Shown: positions 9,446-17,695 of the stretch, one piece after another
How the letters are laid out: each line of letters starts with the position of its first letter
How positions within the stretch are numbered: position 1 is the first letter of the stretch
Source of the DNA: Treponema sp.
GTDB lineage: Bacteria; Spirochaetota; Spirochaetia; Treponematales; Breznakiellaceae
Reading direction: 5' to 3'
DNA length: 64,000 nucleotides
Assembly (NCBI GenBank): GCA_009780855.1
Contig: WQZG01000002.1
Span: forward strand, 1-64,000
Program-made: the position numbers and the translations under genes
The notes under the pieces: generated by a model
What the model saw: the letters and a program-made list of their open reading frames with translations, nothing else
Databases searched by the model: none
Told to the model about the DNA's origin: nothing

Positions 9446-11476
9446 GTGGAGAAAAAACTCGGCGATGCGTTTGTAAAATTTAGCGGCAATATACTTGAAG
9501 TCTCCACGGGAAAAATATCCCGTAAATGGGAATGGCGGGGCAGCGGTTTTGCAACTGTTGAAATGATCGCAGGCAGTTTAAAATATGGCCGCGGCTTAAC
9601 AAATGATTACAGGGCGGGCGCGGACAGCGACTATAACATTTTTGGTCTGACCGCCGGCGCCAAAGCTGTACTGCGCAGTGCTGACGCCCGGATTGACGAA
9701 GACACAATGAGCTCGCCGCATATTGAAATTGAATTAATCAGTGAGTATCCGCAGCTGCAAATATGCGTTAAATATGTAATCTGGGTTTACCCCGGAGCGA
9801 ACGGACTAAGAACCCAGCTTTTTGTGAAATCATTCGGCGATTACAAACCGGCCGCAAATTGCGGCGAAAGCATAACCGAGACAGTTGAGTTTTGCACGGC
9901 AGAGTTCAATGCGGCAAAGTTTAATGCGGTGTCCCGGATAAAAGCTGCCGGATATTACAATGATACCCAGAACCGCAATAGGGCGGAGACCGAAATTATC
10001 CGCGAAGAGGATTTTATAAATCCAGCGGCATTAAAATCGGGAAATCCGGATGTACCCGGCGGCCTTGTTGAATCCGGCGGCCTGGCCGTTGACTGGGCAA
10101 ACCTGGCCGCGCTGATTGACAAGGACGGGAACGGCATATGTGTTGTAAAAGAGAGCAACAAATGCGTTAACCAGAGCGCTTATGAAACCGGCGCTTTTAA
10201 ATATAAAAACGGTATATTAAAAGTAACCGGCGCCGGATTTACCCCCGATGATATTTGCGAGGAAAAATACCTCTTTGCCTGGGCTGCCTGGACCATCTTT
10301 TTTAATGGCGGAGATGACGGCCTGCAGACCGCTGTCAAGGAGTTTGACCGGTTACGTTATCCTGTTAACAGCGAACGTGATATTTACATTATGGCCAATA
10401 ACTGGGGCACATCGGATCCTGCTGACGCACGCGATACAGCGAGCGCGGAAAATGTTCTAAAAGATATACCCGTAGCCGCTGAGATCGGCGTTGATGTGGT
10501 GCAGGTTGATGATGGCTGGCAGTTCGCTTCCGGCGTACAAAAACCCTCGTACAGCGTTCCCTGGTATGTTCACAAAGACAAATATCCGGACGGCTGGGAA
10601 ATGATCACAAAACCGGCGCGCGAACTCGGCCTCAAACTGGGCCTGTGGTTTGCATGGACAGCTTCCGCTGACGAGATGATCGACAATATGAAGCAGGGAG
10701 ACTTTAAATATTTCAAGATTGATTTTGCGAATTTAAAAACACGGGCGCAGTTTGACAGCCTTTATGAAAAGGCGGTAAAACTCTACAGGGCGGGGGAGGG
10801 CAAAGTACGCATCAACTGGGACGCTACGGAAATCGCGCCGCGGATGGGTTATTTCTTTGGCAGGGAGTTCGGCAATATATATCTGGAAAACCGTAAACCT
10901 TTTGTTCCGGAGAAAGTAGTTTATGTTCCTTATCTGGTTCTGCGGGACGCGTGGCAGGTGGCGAAGTTTACCAATATTAACAAGTTCCAGGTAACCCTGC
11001 AGAACCTTGACCTGATCAATAAAGAAACCAGCGACGCCCATCTTCATAATTTTCCTTATTGCGCGATGATCTCCTTTATGGGGTCGCCCATTTTTTTCCA
11101 GCAGGTGCAATTCCTTTCGGCGCAAGCCATAACACAGCTTAAAAAAATTATCGCGGTATATAAAAAACACAGGGAACAAATGTACAGCTGCTATGTGTAT
11201 CCGGTCGGCGAAAAACCTGACAACAGCTCGTGGACCGGGTTCCAGTTTGTAAACGGTGATCACGGGTATATCGTAGTCTTTAGGGAACTTAACAATAAAC
11301 ATAAAACCGGCGTTATCAAATTAAAGTTCCTTCGAAACATTAACCTGGACGCGGTCAATGTTATGACAACAGACAGGAGTACGATTAAGGTCGACGATGA
11401 GGGCCGCGCGGAATTCAGTATTGCCGATCCCTGCGGCTTTGTCTGGTATCAATACGGGGAGAACAACAATGGGTAA
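9446..11476 (+). CDS. GH36-like alpha-galactosidase family protein, copy 1
   Basis: A 676-residue protein starting at GTG after a good T-T-G-G-A-G-G-A site. It has an N-terminal beta-sandwich, a central TIM barrel and a C-terminal beta domain, the layout of GH36. The barrel shows V-D-V-V-Q-V-D-D-G-W-Q, then L-G-L-W-F-A-W and Y-F-K-I-D-F, where Asp426 is the candidate nucleophile. The usual S-G-G-x-R-x-D acid/base loop is missing; I-N-W-D-A-T-E (Asp459) and G-R-E-F-G-N-I-Y occupy the region. Specificity may therefore differ from alpha-galactosidase. No signal peptide is seen, so it likely works in the cytoplasm. It contains a two-copy 15-bp in-frame repeat at 9899-9928 absent from its paralog. 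The next sulfatase overlaps its stop by 8 bases. Confidence 0.75.
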   Translation: MEKKLGDAFVKFSGNILEVSTGKISRKWEWRGSGFATVEMIAGSLKYGRGLTNDYRAGADSDYNIFGLTAGAKAVLRSADARIDEDTMSSPHIEIELISEYPQLQICVKYVIWVYPGANGLRTQLFVKSFGDYKPAANCGESITETVEFCTAEFNAAKFNAVSRIKAAGYYNDTQNRNRAETEIIREEDFINPAALKSGNPDVPGGLVESGGLAVDWANLAALIDKDGNGICVVKESNKCVNQSAYETGAFKYKNGILKVTGAGFTPDDICEEKYLFAWAAWTIFFNGGDDGLQTAVKEFDRLRYPVNSERDIYIMANNWGTSDPADARDTASAENVLKDIPVAAEIGVDVVQVDDGWQFASGVQKPSYSVPWYVHKDKYPDGWEMITKPARELGLKLGLWFAWTASADEMIDNMKQGDFKYFKIDFANLKTRAQFDSLYEKAVKLYRAGEGKVRINWDATEIAPRMGYFFGREFGNIYLENRKPFVPEKVVYVPYLVLRDAWQVAKFTNINKFQVTLQNLDLINKETSDAHLHNFPYCAMISFMGSPIFFQQVQFLSAQAITQLKKIIAVYKKHREQMYSCYVYPVGEKPDNSSWTGFQFVNGDHGYIVVFRELNNKHKTGVIKLKFLRNINLDAVNVMTTDRSTIKVDDEGRAEFSIADPCGFVWYQYGENNNG

Positions 11477-12911
11477 ACCGGATATTTTAATTTTTATGAG
11501 CGACCAGCACAATGCCATGTTGACCGGTTTTGCCGGCGACAGGATTGTTAAAACTCCCAATATGGATAAACTTGCTGCCGACGGAACGGTTTTTGACGCG
11601 GCGTATACCAGTTACCCGCTCTGTGTGCCCGCCCGCATTTCTTTTATGACCGGCCAGTACCCGCTTAAAAACGGATACAGCGGCAATTCCGGCGCGGTCG
11701 GGGAGGACCAGGCGACATTTATCCATTCGCTTGGTATAGAAGGTTATGAAACCGTTCTCTGCGGAAGGATGCATTTTTTTGGCGCGGATCAGCGGCACGG
11801 TTTTTTAAAGCGGATTGCTGGCGATATTACTCCGACCTATATGGGAAAATCGCAGCCGGTTGATTGGGGAATTTATGAACGTACCAACAACGATCAATAT
11901 TTTAATACGGTGGGAGGAGGGGATAGTCCGGTTCTGGCCTATGATCGCATGGTAATTAAAGCGGCTCTTGATTATCTGACCGCGCAAAAAACAGCCAATC
12001 GCAGTAAACCGCTTTGTCTTGTTGTCGGGACCTACGGCCCCCACAGTACATACGTCGCGCCGGCGGAACTTTATACGCAGTATCTGAACCTTGTTCCGCA
12101 GCCTGCCGCTGTTGAGGAGACAATAAATTACGATCTTGAGCTGTATAAAAGACGCCTGGAAAAAAAACCCGCTGAACTCATACGCAAAGTTCGTGCGGCA
12201 TATTACGGAATGATTACAACAATTGACAGCCAGCTTGGGGCAGTGCGCGGGGCCTGGGATGATTTTTTAAAAGAACAGAACCGCAAAGGTATTTTTGTTT
12301 ATACTTCAGATCACGGAGACCAGCTTGGCGAAAGAAACATTTATGCCAAAATGACTTTGTTTGACGGGGCAGCCAAAATTCCGCTGGTCTTTGCCGGGGA
12401 CGGAATAAAACGCGGTTCAAGAATTTCGCAGGCCGTAAGCCTGCTGGATATTTCCCCGACAGTCTGCGAACTGGCAGGCGCCGAAATCCCGCCGGACCCG
12501 GACGGCCAAAGCCTCGCCAACCAGCTAGTATCCGGTAATGAGGAAATTGATCGCGCCGTAATCTGCGAATGTTCGTTAATGAGGAATGAAACGTTTCACC
12601 CGGGCAGGATGGTAAGATACGGCAAATGGAAATACATAACGTACTGCGGCCTTGAGGATTATGACTTATTGTTCAATATGGAAAAAGATCCTTATGAACT
12701 TCATAACTGCCTAAGAGAAGAACCTGCCATTGCCGCGGAACTGTACGCCAAAATAAAAGATGGCTGGGATGTTGAAGACATAAAAAAGAAGGTCAGTATT
12801 ATTGGCCGGCATGCCAAATTACTGCGGCGCTGGGGCGATGTAATCGAAATAGATGAACCGGAAAGGTTTCTTGTACCGCCGCAGTCTCTGGTTCCGCCGG
12901 TGATAGTGTAA
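11469..12911 (+). CDS. Sulfatase, Cys-type formylglycine family (S1)
   Basis: A 480-residue sulfatase. I chose the ATG at 11469 because it follows G-G-G-G-A-G-A, overlaps the upstream stop in the coupled form ATGGGTAA, and places M-G-K-P-D-I-L-I at the normal family start; an in-frame ATG at 11397 lies inside the GH36 gene. Formylglycine motif C-V-P-A-R begins at Cys52. Metal-site segments are F-M-S-D-Q-H-N near the start and Y-T-S-D-H-G-D-Q in the middle. The F-M-S-D-Q-H and G-D-Q-L-G-E features are closer to choline-sulfatase/heparan-type S1 subfamilies than to arylsulfatase A, but the sugar target is not deducible. Cytoplasmic; no signal peptide. The next gene begins directly after its stop. 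Confidence 0.9.
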   Translation: MGKPDILIFMSDQHNAMLTGFAGDRIVKTPNMDKLAADGTVFDAAYTSYPLCVPARISFMTGQYPLKNGYSGNSGAVGEDQATFIHSLGIEGYETVLCGRMHFFGADQRHGFLKRIAGDITPTYMGKSQPVDWGIYERTNNDQYFNTVGGGDSPVLAYDRMVIKAALDYLTAQKTANRSKPLCLVVGTYGPHSTYVAPAELYTQYLNLVPQPAAVEETINYDLELYKRRLEKKPAELIRKVRAAYYGMITTIDSQLGAVRGAWDDFLKEQNRKGIFVYTSDHGDQLGERNIYAKMTLFDGAAKIPLVFAGDGIKRGSRISQAVSLLDISPTVCELAGAEIPPDPDGQSLANQLVSGNEEIDRAVICECSLMRNETFHPGRMVRYGKWKYITYCGLEDYDLLFNMEKDPYELHNCLREEPAIAAELYAKIKDGWDVEDIKKKVSIIGRHAKLLRRWGDVIEIDEPERFLVPPQSLVPPVIV

Positions 12912-14081
12912 ATGTCAGTTAACAAAAACCCTGTCAGCCGCTTTGACGGAATCCGCGGAATGCTGCCCCGTGAGCAAATGGATGCGGCAGCGGCAAAACT
13001 TCGCGATGTGTATTCGGTAAAACCGGACGCGTCTTTCTTCCAGCGTGAGTTTGGTTATTATTCCCTGGAGCGCTGGGCAAAAGAAGGAATGCCGGCCGGC
13101 CATGCTGAATTCGCAAAAATGGCAGGATTTGATCCGGACGCAAAGTTTTTATTAAAAGGTTTTAATTTTTCAAATCAAATTTTTTTACCGGCTTTCCCGG
13201 AGACGGTCATTGAAGACCGCGGTGAATACGAAGTAGTGCAGGACAGCATAGGCCGGCACAAGCTCTGTTTTAAAGGTCAGCGCAGCGGGTTTATGCCGAC
13301 TTACCTGGATCACGCGGTAAAGGATTTTGACACATGGAGAAATGACTGCAAGTGGCGGATGGATCCGTCAAATCCCGAACGGTACAGCGAGATCCCGGAA
13401 CAGGCAAAAATTGCGGAGGCACAGGCGCGCAAAGGCAAGTTTATTTTTTATCGCCTTACCGGCGGTTATATGTACCTGCGCAGCATTATCGGCGCGGAAA
13501 ACCTGCTGTACATGTTTTACGACAATCCGGCCCTTATCCATGAATGTATGGAAAGCTGGTTCCTTCTGGCCGATGCGGTTACATCGAAATACCAGCGGTA
13601 TGTCAGCATTGACGAGATTTTTATGGCCGAGGATATTACCTACAATCACGGTTCGTTTATTTCTCCTCAAATGTTTGCTGAATTTTTATCGCCGTATTAT
13701 AAACAGCTTCTGGACAATGTCCGCAAAAGACAGCTTGATCCTGACCGGCATTTATTTTACCAGCTTGATACTGACGGCTTCTGCGTACCGGTGATCCCGC
13801 TCTACCGGGAACTTGGCATGGATGTGATGAGTCCCTTTGAGGTTGCCTCCGGCTGTGATGTTACCGAAATCGGACGGCAATTTCCCTGGCTTGTAATGAT
13901 CGGGGGCGTGGACAAACGTGTGCTGGCAAAAGGTCCGGCGGCAATTGACGCGTTTGTTGACAAGGTATTCCCGGTAATGAAGAAGCGCGGCGGTTATATT
14001 CCCACCTGCGATCACGGCGTGCCGCCGGAAGTAAGTTTTGCCGACTGGCTGCATTACAGGAAGCGGTGCCTGGAGTTTTAA
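12912..14081 (+). CDS. URO-D/MtaA-superfamily protein, copy 4 (paralog of copy 1)
   Basis: A 389-residue protein beginning with ATG immediately after the sulfatase stop, indicating translational coupling. It matches copy 1 (1282) over its length, including Q-R-E-F-G-Y-Y, R-S-G-F-M-P, G-G-Y-M-Y-L-R-S, Y-D-N-P-A-L-I-H, S-P-F-E-V-A-S-G-C-D-V and P-T-C-D-H-G-V-P. The His of the H-x-C position is also lost here (L-F-Y-Q-L-D-T-D-G), while the late Cys (about 366) is kept. The N-terminus is about 15 residues longer than copy 1. The conservation of D-T-D-G and the late C-D-H in both copies suggests a working active site of a different kind from MtaA. Its stop overlaps the next start as TAATG. Confidence 0.75.
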   Translation: MSVNKNPVSRFDGIRGMLPREQMDAAAAKLRDVYSVKPDASFFQREFGYYSLERWAKEGMPAGHAEFAKMAGFDPDAKFLLKGFNFSNQIFLPAFPETVIEDRGEYEVVQDSIGRHKLCFKGQRSGFMPTYLDHAVKDFDTWRNDCKWRMDPSNPERYSEIPEQAKIAEAQARKGKFIFYRLTGGYMYLRSIIGAENLLYMFYDNPALIHECMESWFLLADAVTSKYQRYVSIDEIFMAEDITYNHGSFISPQMFAEFLSPYYKQLLDNVRKRQLDPDRHLFYQLDTDGFCVPVIPLYRELGMDVMSPFEVASGCDVTEIGRQFPWLVMIGGVDKRVLAKGPAAIDAFVDKVFPVMKKRGGYIPTCDHGVPPEVSFADWLHYRKRCLEF

Positions 14082-16114
14082 TGGAAGTAAAATTTAATAA
14101 CGCGTACGTAAAATATAAAAACGGCCTTCTCGAAGTTTCCACCGGAATAATATCGCGTACATGGGAATGGCGGCAAAACGGTTTTGCCACAGCAGAAATT
14201 ATTTATTCAGCGGGCGGAAGGGTATGTCAGCGCAATTGTGATATTGATTACAATGTCTTTGGCTTGTTTACAGGACAAGACCTGCCTGCAGGACAGAGTC
14301 AAAGAACCGGACAAACCGCTGAACTGCGCGGTATTGATTCCCGCGTTGTACAGGACGGTTTAACTTCACCGCATCTGGAAGTTACTGCGATAACAACTTA
14401 CCCGGTTCTTTTACTCAGCGTAAAATACGTGATATGGGTATATCCGGATGCTCCGGGGCTAAGGACACGGCTTTATGTCAAATCATTCGGCGGATATAAA
14501 CCTGCTGCCTGCGGCGGTGAAAGTGTAACCGAGACTCTTTGTTTCCCGCAGACTTCCCGAATAAAGGCTGCGGGTTTTTACAATGATACCCAGCACCGCA
14601 ATACAGCGGCAACCGAGATTCTCCGGGAAGAAAATTTTAATAATCCTGATAGAATAGACATTGACTGGGCAAATCTGATTGCATTGTACGGCAGCGGCGG
14701 AGGCGTTTGTGTTGTAAAAGAAAGCAACAAATGCGTTAACCAGAGTTCATACGATACAGGCAGTTTTAAATACCATAACGGAATTCTTACAGCGACCGGA
14801 CTTGGGCTTAAACCGCAGGATATAAAAGAAGACAGATATTTATTTGGCTGGGCATCCTGGACAATTTGTTTTGACGGAACAGATGACGGGCTTGAAAAAG
14901 CGATAAAGGAATTTGATCGTTTTAGATTCCCCGTAAATAAAAATAATGATATTTACATTATGTCCAACATCTGGGGTTCCACTACAGGTGTATTGGCCCG
15001 TGACAGCGCATGCTCCGATATAATATTGAAAGAAATCCCTGTTGCCGCCGAACTTGGCGTTGATGTTTTACAGGTGGACGCCGGCTGGCATTCGCCTATG
15101 GGTCTGGAAAAAAAGGCCCAGCCTGAAGTACTCCCCTGGTATACCCACGGGAGCAAGTTTGCTGAAGGCTGGGTAACAATTTCCGGACCGGCTGCGGACG
15201 CCGGGCTAAAGCTGGGATTGTGGTTTCCCTGGCTGGCTTCCGCTGATGAAATTATCGACAATATGCGGCTGGGTAATTTTGAATATTTCAAAATTGACTG
15301 GGCCAATTTAAATACTAGGGAACGCCTTGACGGGATGATAGAAAAAGCAGAAAAAGTTTACGCGGCCGGCAGCGGCAATGTCAGAATTAACTGGGACGTT
15401 ACGGAGAACGCGCCCAGGATGGGTTATTATTTTGGCAGGGAGTTCGGCAATATTTACCTGTCAAACCGTAAACCGCACTTTCCTGTAAACGCGGTTTATG
15501 TTCCGTACCTTGTCCTGCGCGATTGCTGGCAGTTATCGAAATATGCAAATATCAACAAGTTTCAGATTATCCTGCAGAACATCGATATGATCGATCGGGA
15601 TTTAAGTGACGCTTGTCTGCACAATTTTTCCTATTGCGCAATGATAGCTTTTATTGGCTCACCGATTCTTTTCCAGCAGGTGCATCTACTTTCCGCGCAA
15701 GCCAAGCATGAATTAAAAAACATTATCGCCGTATATAAAAAACACAGGCAGGCCATGTACAACTGTTATGTTTATCCTGTCGGGGACAAACCGGACAACA
15801 GCTCATGGACTGGGTTCCAGTTTGTAAATGACGGACAAGGCCGCGGTGAACAAAGCCGCGGTGTACAAGGCGGCGGCGGGCACGGCGATGGCGGATACGG
15901 CGGCGGCACTCCCGGATTTATAATATTGTTCAGGGAACTTAACAATAAAAATAATACACAAAAAATCAAACTAAGGTTTTTAAAAAATTGCCGCCTGCAG
16001 GCAATCAATGCAATGACCGGGGAGAAACTGGTTATTGGGGTTGATAGTGAAGGCTGCGCGGAATTCAGCATTAATGATCCCTGCGGTTTTTTATGGTACA
16101 GGTATGGAGAATAA
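14081..16114 (+). CDS. GH36-like alpha-galactosidase family protein, copy 2
   Basis: A 677-residue paralog of the enzyme at 9446. I placed the start at the ATG overlapping the URO-D stop (TAATG), which aligns M-E-V-K-F-N-N-A-Y-V-K with the paralog's start; an earlier in-frame ATG at 14066 lies inside the URO-D gene. The barrel again shows V-D-V-L-Q-V-D-A-G-W, L-G-L-W-F-P-W and Y-F-K-I-D-W with Asp406 as candidate nucleophile. The paralog's D-D-G-W is D-A-G-W here, which may alter substrate contact. A glycine-rich, five-copy 15-bp repeat (15836-15910) inserts about 25 residues in the C-terminal beta domain. Likely cytoplasmic, releasing a terminal sugar from imported sulfated fragments. Confidence 0.75.
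   Translation: MEVKFNNAYVKYKNGLLEVSTGIISRTWEWRQNGFATAEIIYSAGGRVCQRNCDIDYNVFGLFTGQDLPAGQSQRTGQTAELRGIDSRVVQDGLTSPHLEVTAITTYPVLLLSVKYVIWVYPDAPGLRTRLYVKSFGGYKPAACGGESVTETLCFPQTSRIKAAGFYNDTQHRNTAATEILREENFNNPDRIDIDWANLIALYGSGGGVCVVKESNKCVNQSSYDTGSFKYHNGILTATGLGLKPQDIKEDRYLFGWASWTICFDGTDDGLEKAIKEFDRFRFPVNKNNDIYIMSNIWGSTTGVLARDSACSDIILKEIPVAAELGVDVLQVDAGWHSPMGLEKKAQPEVLPWYTHGSKFAEGWVTISGPAADAGLKLGLWFPWLASADEIIDNMRLGNFEYFKIDWANLNTRERLDGMIEKAEKVYAAGSGNVRINWDVTENAPRMGYYFGREFGNIYLSNRKPHFPVNAVYVPYLVLRDCWQLSKYANINKFQIILQNIDMIDRDLSDACLHNFSYCAMIAFIGSPILFQQVHLLSAQAKHELKNIIAVYKKHRQAMYNCYVYPVGDKPDNSSWTGFQFVNDGQGRGEQSRGVQGGGGHGDGGYGGGTPGFIILFRELNNKNNTQKIKLRFLKNCRLQAINAMTGEKLVIGVDSEGCAEFSINDPCGFLWYRYGE
15836..15910 (+). 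repeat. In-frame 15-bp tandem repeat (Gly-rich insertion)
   Basis: Five degenerate 15-bp units of the form CAAGGCCGCGGTGAA lie within the second GH36-like gene and encode a G-rich loop that the paralog lacks at the same place. The period is a multiple of three, so the frame is kept. Confidence 0.8.
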
Positions 16115-16134
16115 AAATTCAGGAATGAAAAATC

Positions 16135-17688
16135 ATGGCCGATAAACCTAATGTAATATTGATTTACGCAGACGATTTGGGCCGCGGAATGTTAAGCTGT
16201 TACGGTCAAAAACATTTTAACACCCCGAATATCGACAAGCTCTGCTCAGGCGGCCTCAAGTTTAATTACGCTTACGGCTGTCATGTATGCGCTCCCGCCC
16301 GCGCTAGCCTGATCTGCGGAATCCATGACTGCCACGCAGGCCGGTGGACTTTTACCAAAGGCGGTGTTTACATCGATTATGCCAAGGGTCTTATTCCGCT
16401 TGAAGATGTTTACGAACTGATACACAACACAGGTATTGAACAGCGCAGCGATGATGTTTTTTTACCGATGGTTTTTACCGGAGCAGGTTATGTTACAGGC
16501 CAGATAGGCAAACTGGAATGGGGTTTTGCCGCGACAGGCGATGAGATAAAGGCTCACGGCTGGGACTACCATTACGGGCACTACGATCATGTTATGCTGC
16601 ACGGTTATTATCCGCCTTTTATGTTTGAGAACGGGAACCGGGTTGATATCCCGGGTAACACCGATCCTGAAGGCGGCAAAGGTTTCAGTTACAGGGATCC
16701 GCGCTACAGCGCCTACCGTAATGACCGTTCAGACAAGAAGACATATTCTCAAGATCTTTACGATCAAAAGATTGTTGAATTCATTACTGCCAATAAAAAC
16801 CGCCCCTTCTTCCTGTACCATCCCTCGCAGATCCCGCATTTGGCCTTAAGTATTCCACAAATCGATTCCAGAGTAAAAAATCATCCTGTATTAAACACGT
16901 CTGAACAGGAATACGCCTCCATGGTGCTGCGTCTTGACGATACTGTCGGCCTTATCCGGGACACCCTGGAGCAATGCGGTATTCATGACAATACAATTAT
17001 CGTTTTTACATCGGACAACGGGCATTGCTTTTATTACGGACAGGAAAGGAACGGCTGCCGTCTGTATTACGATGCGCAGGGCAGATTTATTGATCATCTC
17101 AACATACGGTATACTACCGAAGGCGTAGGCGATATTTTTGACGGCAACAACGGATTCACCGGCTGCAAGCAGACGAGTCTGGAGGGTGGTGTGCGCGTAC
17201 CGCTCATAATTAGCTGGCCCGGACATACGCCGGCCGGGACACAGACTGACTCTATAGTTTCCAATTATGATTTTATGGCGACCATGTCGGAACTCACCGG
17301 TGTGAGTCAGGGCCCGGACAAGGACGGGTTATCTTACCTGCAGCTTCTGCAGAACAAGCCGGAAAATTTTTGCGGCCACGATTACATTGTGTACGCGGGA
17401 TTAAACGGTCCGGCGCTGCTTATGAAGGACGGATGGAAAATCCGGTGTTATATAAAAAGAGACAGCCCGCTCAGCCAATTCCGCGGTGAATGGAAGACTG
17501 CTGCGGACAATTTTATTTTTGAACTATATAATATTTTTGATGATCCAAAAGAAAATAAAAATCTCGCTTCTGTACATCCTGAAATTTTACAGCGGCTGCA
17601 TAAACTTTTGGTAAAGGAATGTGACGGCAATGTGATACATGGAACAATGGAACCGCATTTTGCTTTTTATGGAGATTTAGGGGGCTGA
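16135..17688 (+). CDS. Sulfatase, Cys-type formylglycine family (arylsulfatase-like)
   Basis: A 517-residue S1 sulfatase with the N-terminal I-Y-A-D-D-L-G-R-G-M metal motif, formylglycine motif C-A-P-A-R beginning at Cys52, and F-T-S-D-N-G-H as the second metal-binding segment. It is a close paralog of the minus-strand gene at 24382, sharing G-I-H-D-C-H-A-G-R-W-T-F-T-K, H-P-S-Q and F-D-G-N-N. The extra C-H-x-C and H-D-C-H residues near the active site are conserved between the two. It lacks a signal peptide and sits 20 bases after the second GH36-like gene, so it is probably part of the same cytoplasmic pathway. Which sulfated position it attacks cannot be told from sequence. Confidence 0.9.
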   Translation: MADKPNVILIYADDLGRGMLSCYGQKHFNTPNIDKLCSGGLKFNYAYGCHVCAPARASLICGIHDCHAGRWTFTKGGVYIDYAKGLIPLEDVYELIHNTGIEQRSDDVFLPMVFTGAGYVTGQIGKLEWGFAATGDEIKAHGWDYHYGHYDHVMLHGYYPPFMFENGNRVDIPGNTDPEGGKGFSYRDPRYSAYRNDRSDKKTYSQDLYDQKIVEFITANKNRPFFLYHPSQIPHLALSIPQIDSRVKNHPVLNTSEQEYASMVLRLDDTVGLIRDTLEQCGIHDNTIIVFTSDNGHCFYYGQERNGCRLYYDAQGRFIDHLNIRYTTEGVGDIFDGNNGFTGCKQTSLEGGVRVPLIISWPGHTPAGTQTDSIVSNYDFMATMSELTGVSQGPDKDGLSYLQLLQNKPENFCGHDYIVYAGLNGPALLMKDGWKIRCYIKRDSPLSQFRGEWKTAADNFIFELYNIFDDPKENKNLASVHPEILQRLHKLLVKECDGNVIHGTMEPHFAFYGDLGG

Positions 17689-17695
17689 CTAATAT

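Noticed and set aside
11397-11468. Upstream ATG for the second sulfatase
   Set aside because: It lies inside the GH36-like gene; the ATG at 11469 has a ribosome site and the correct family N-terminus.
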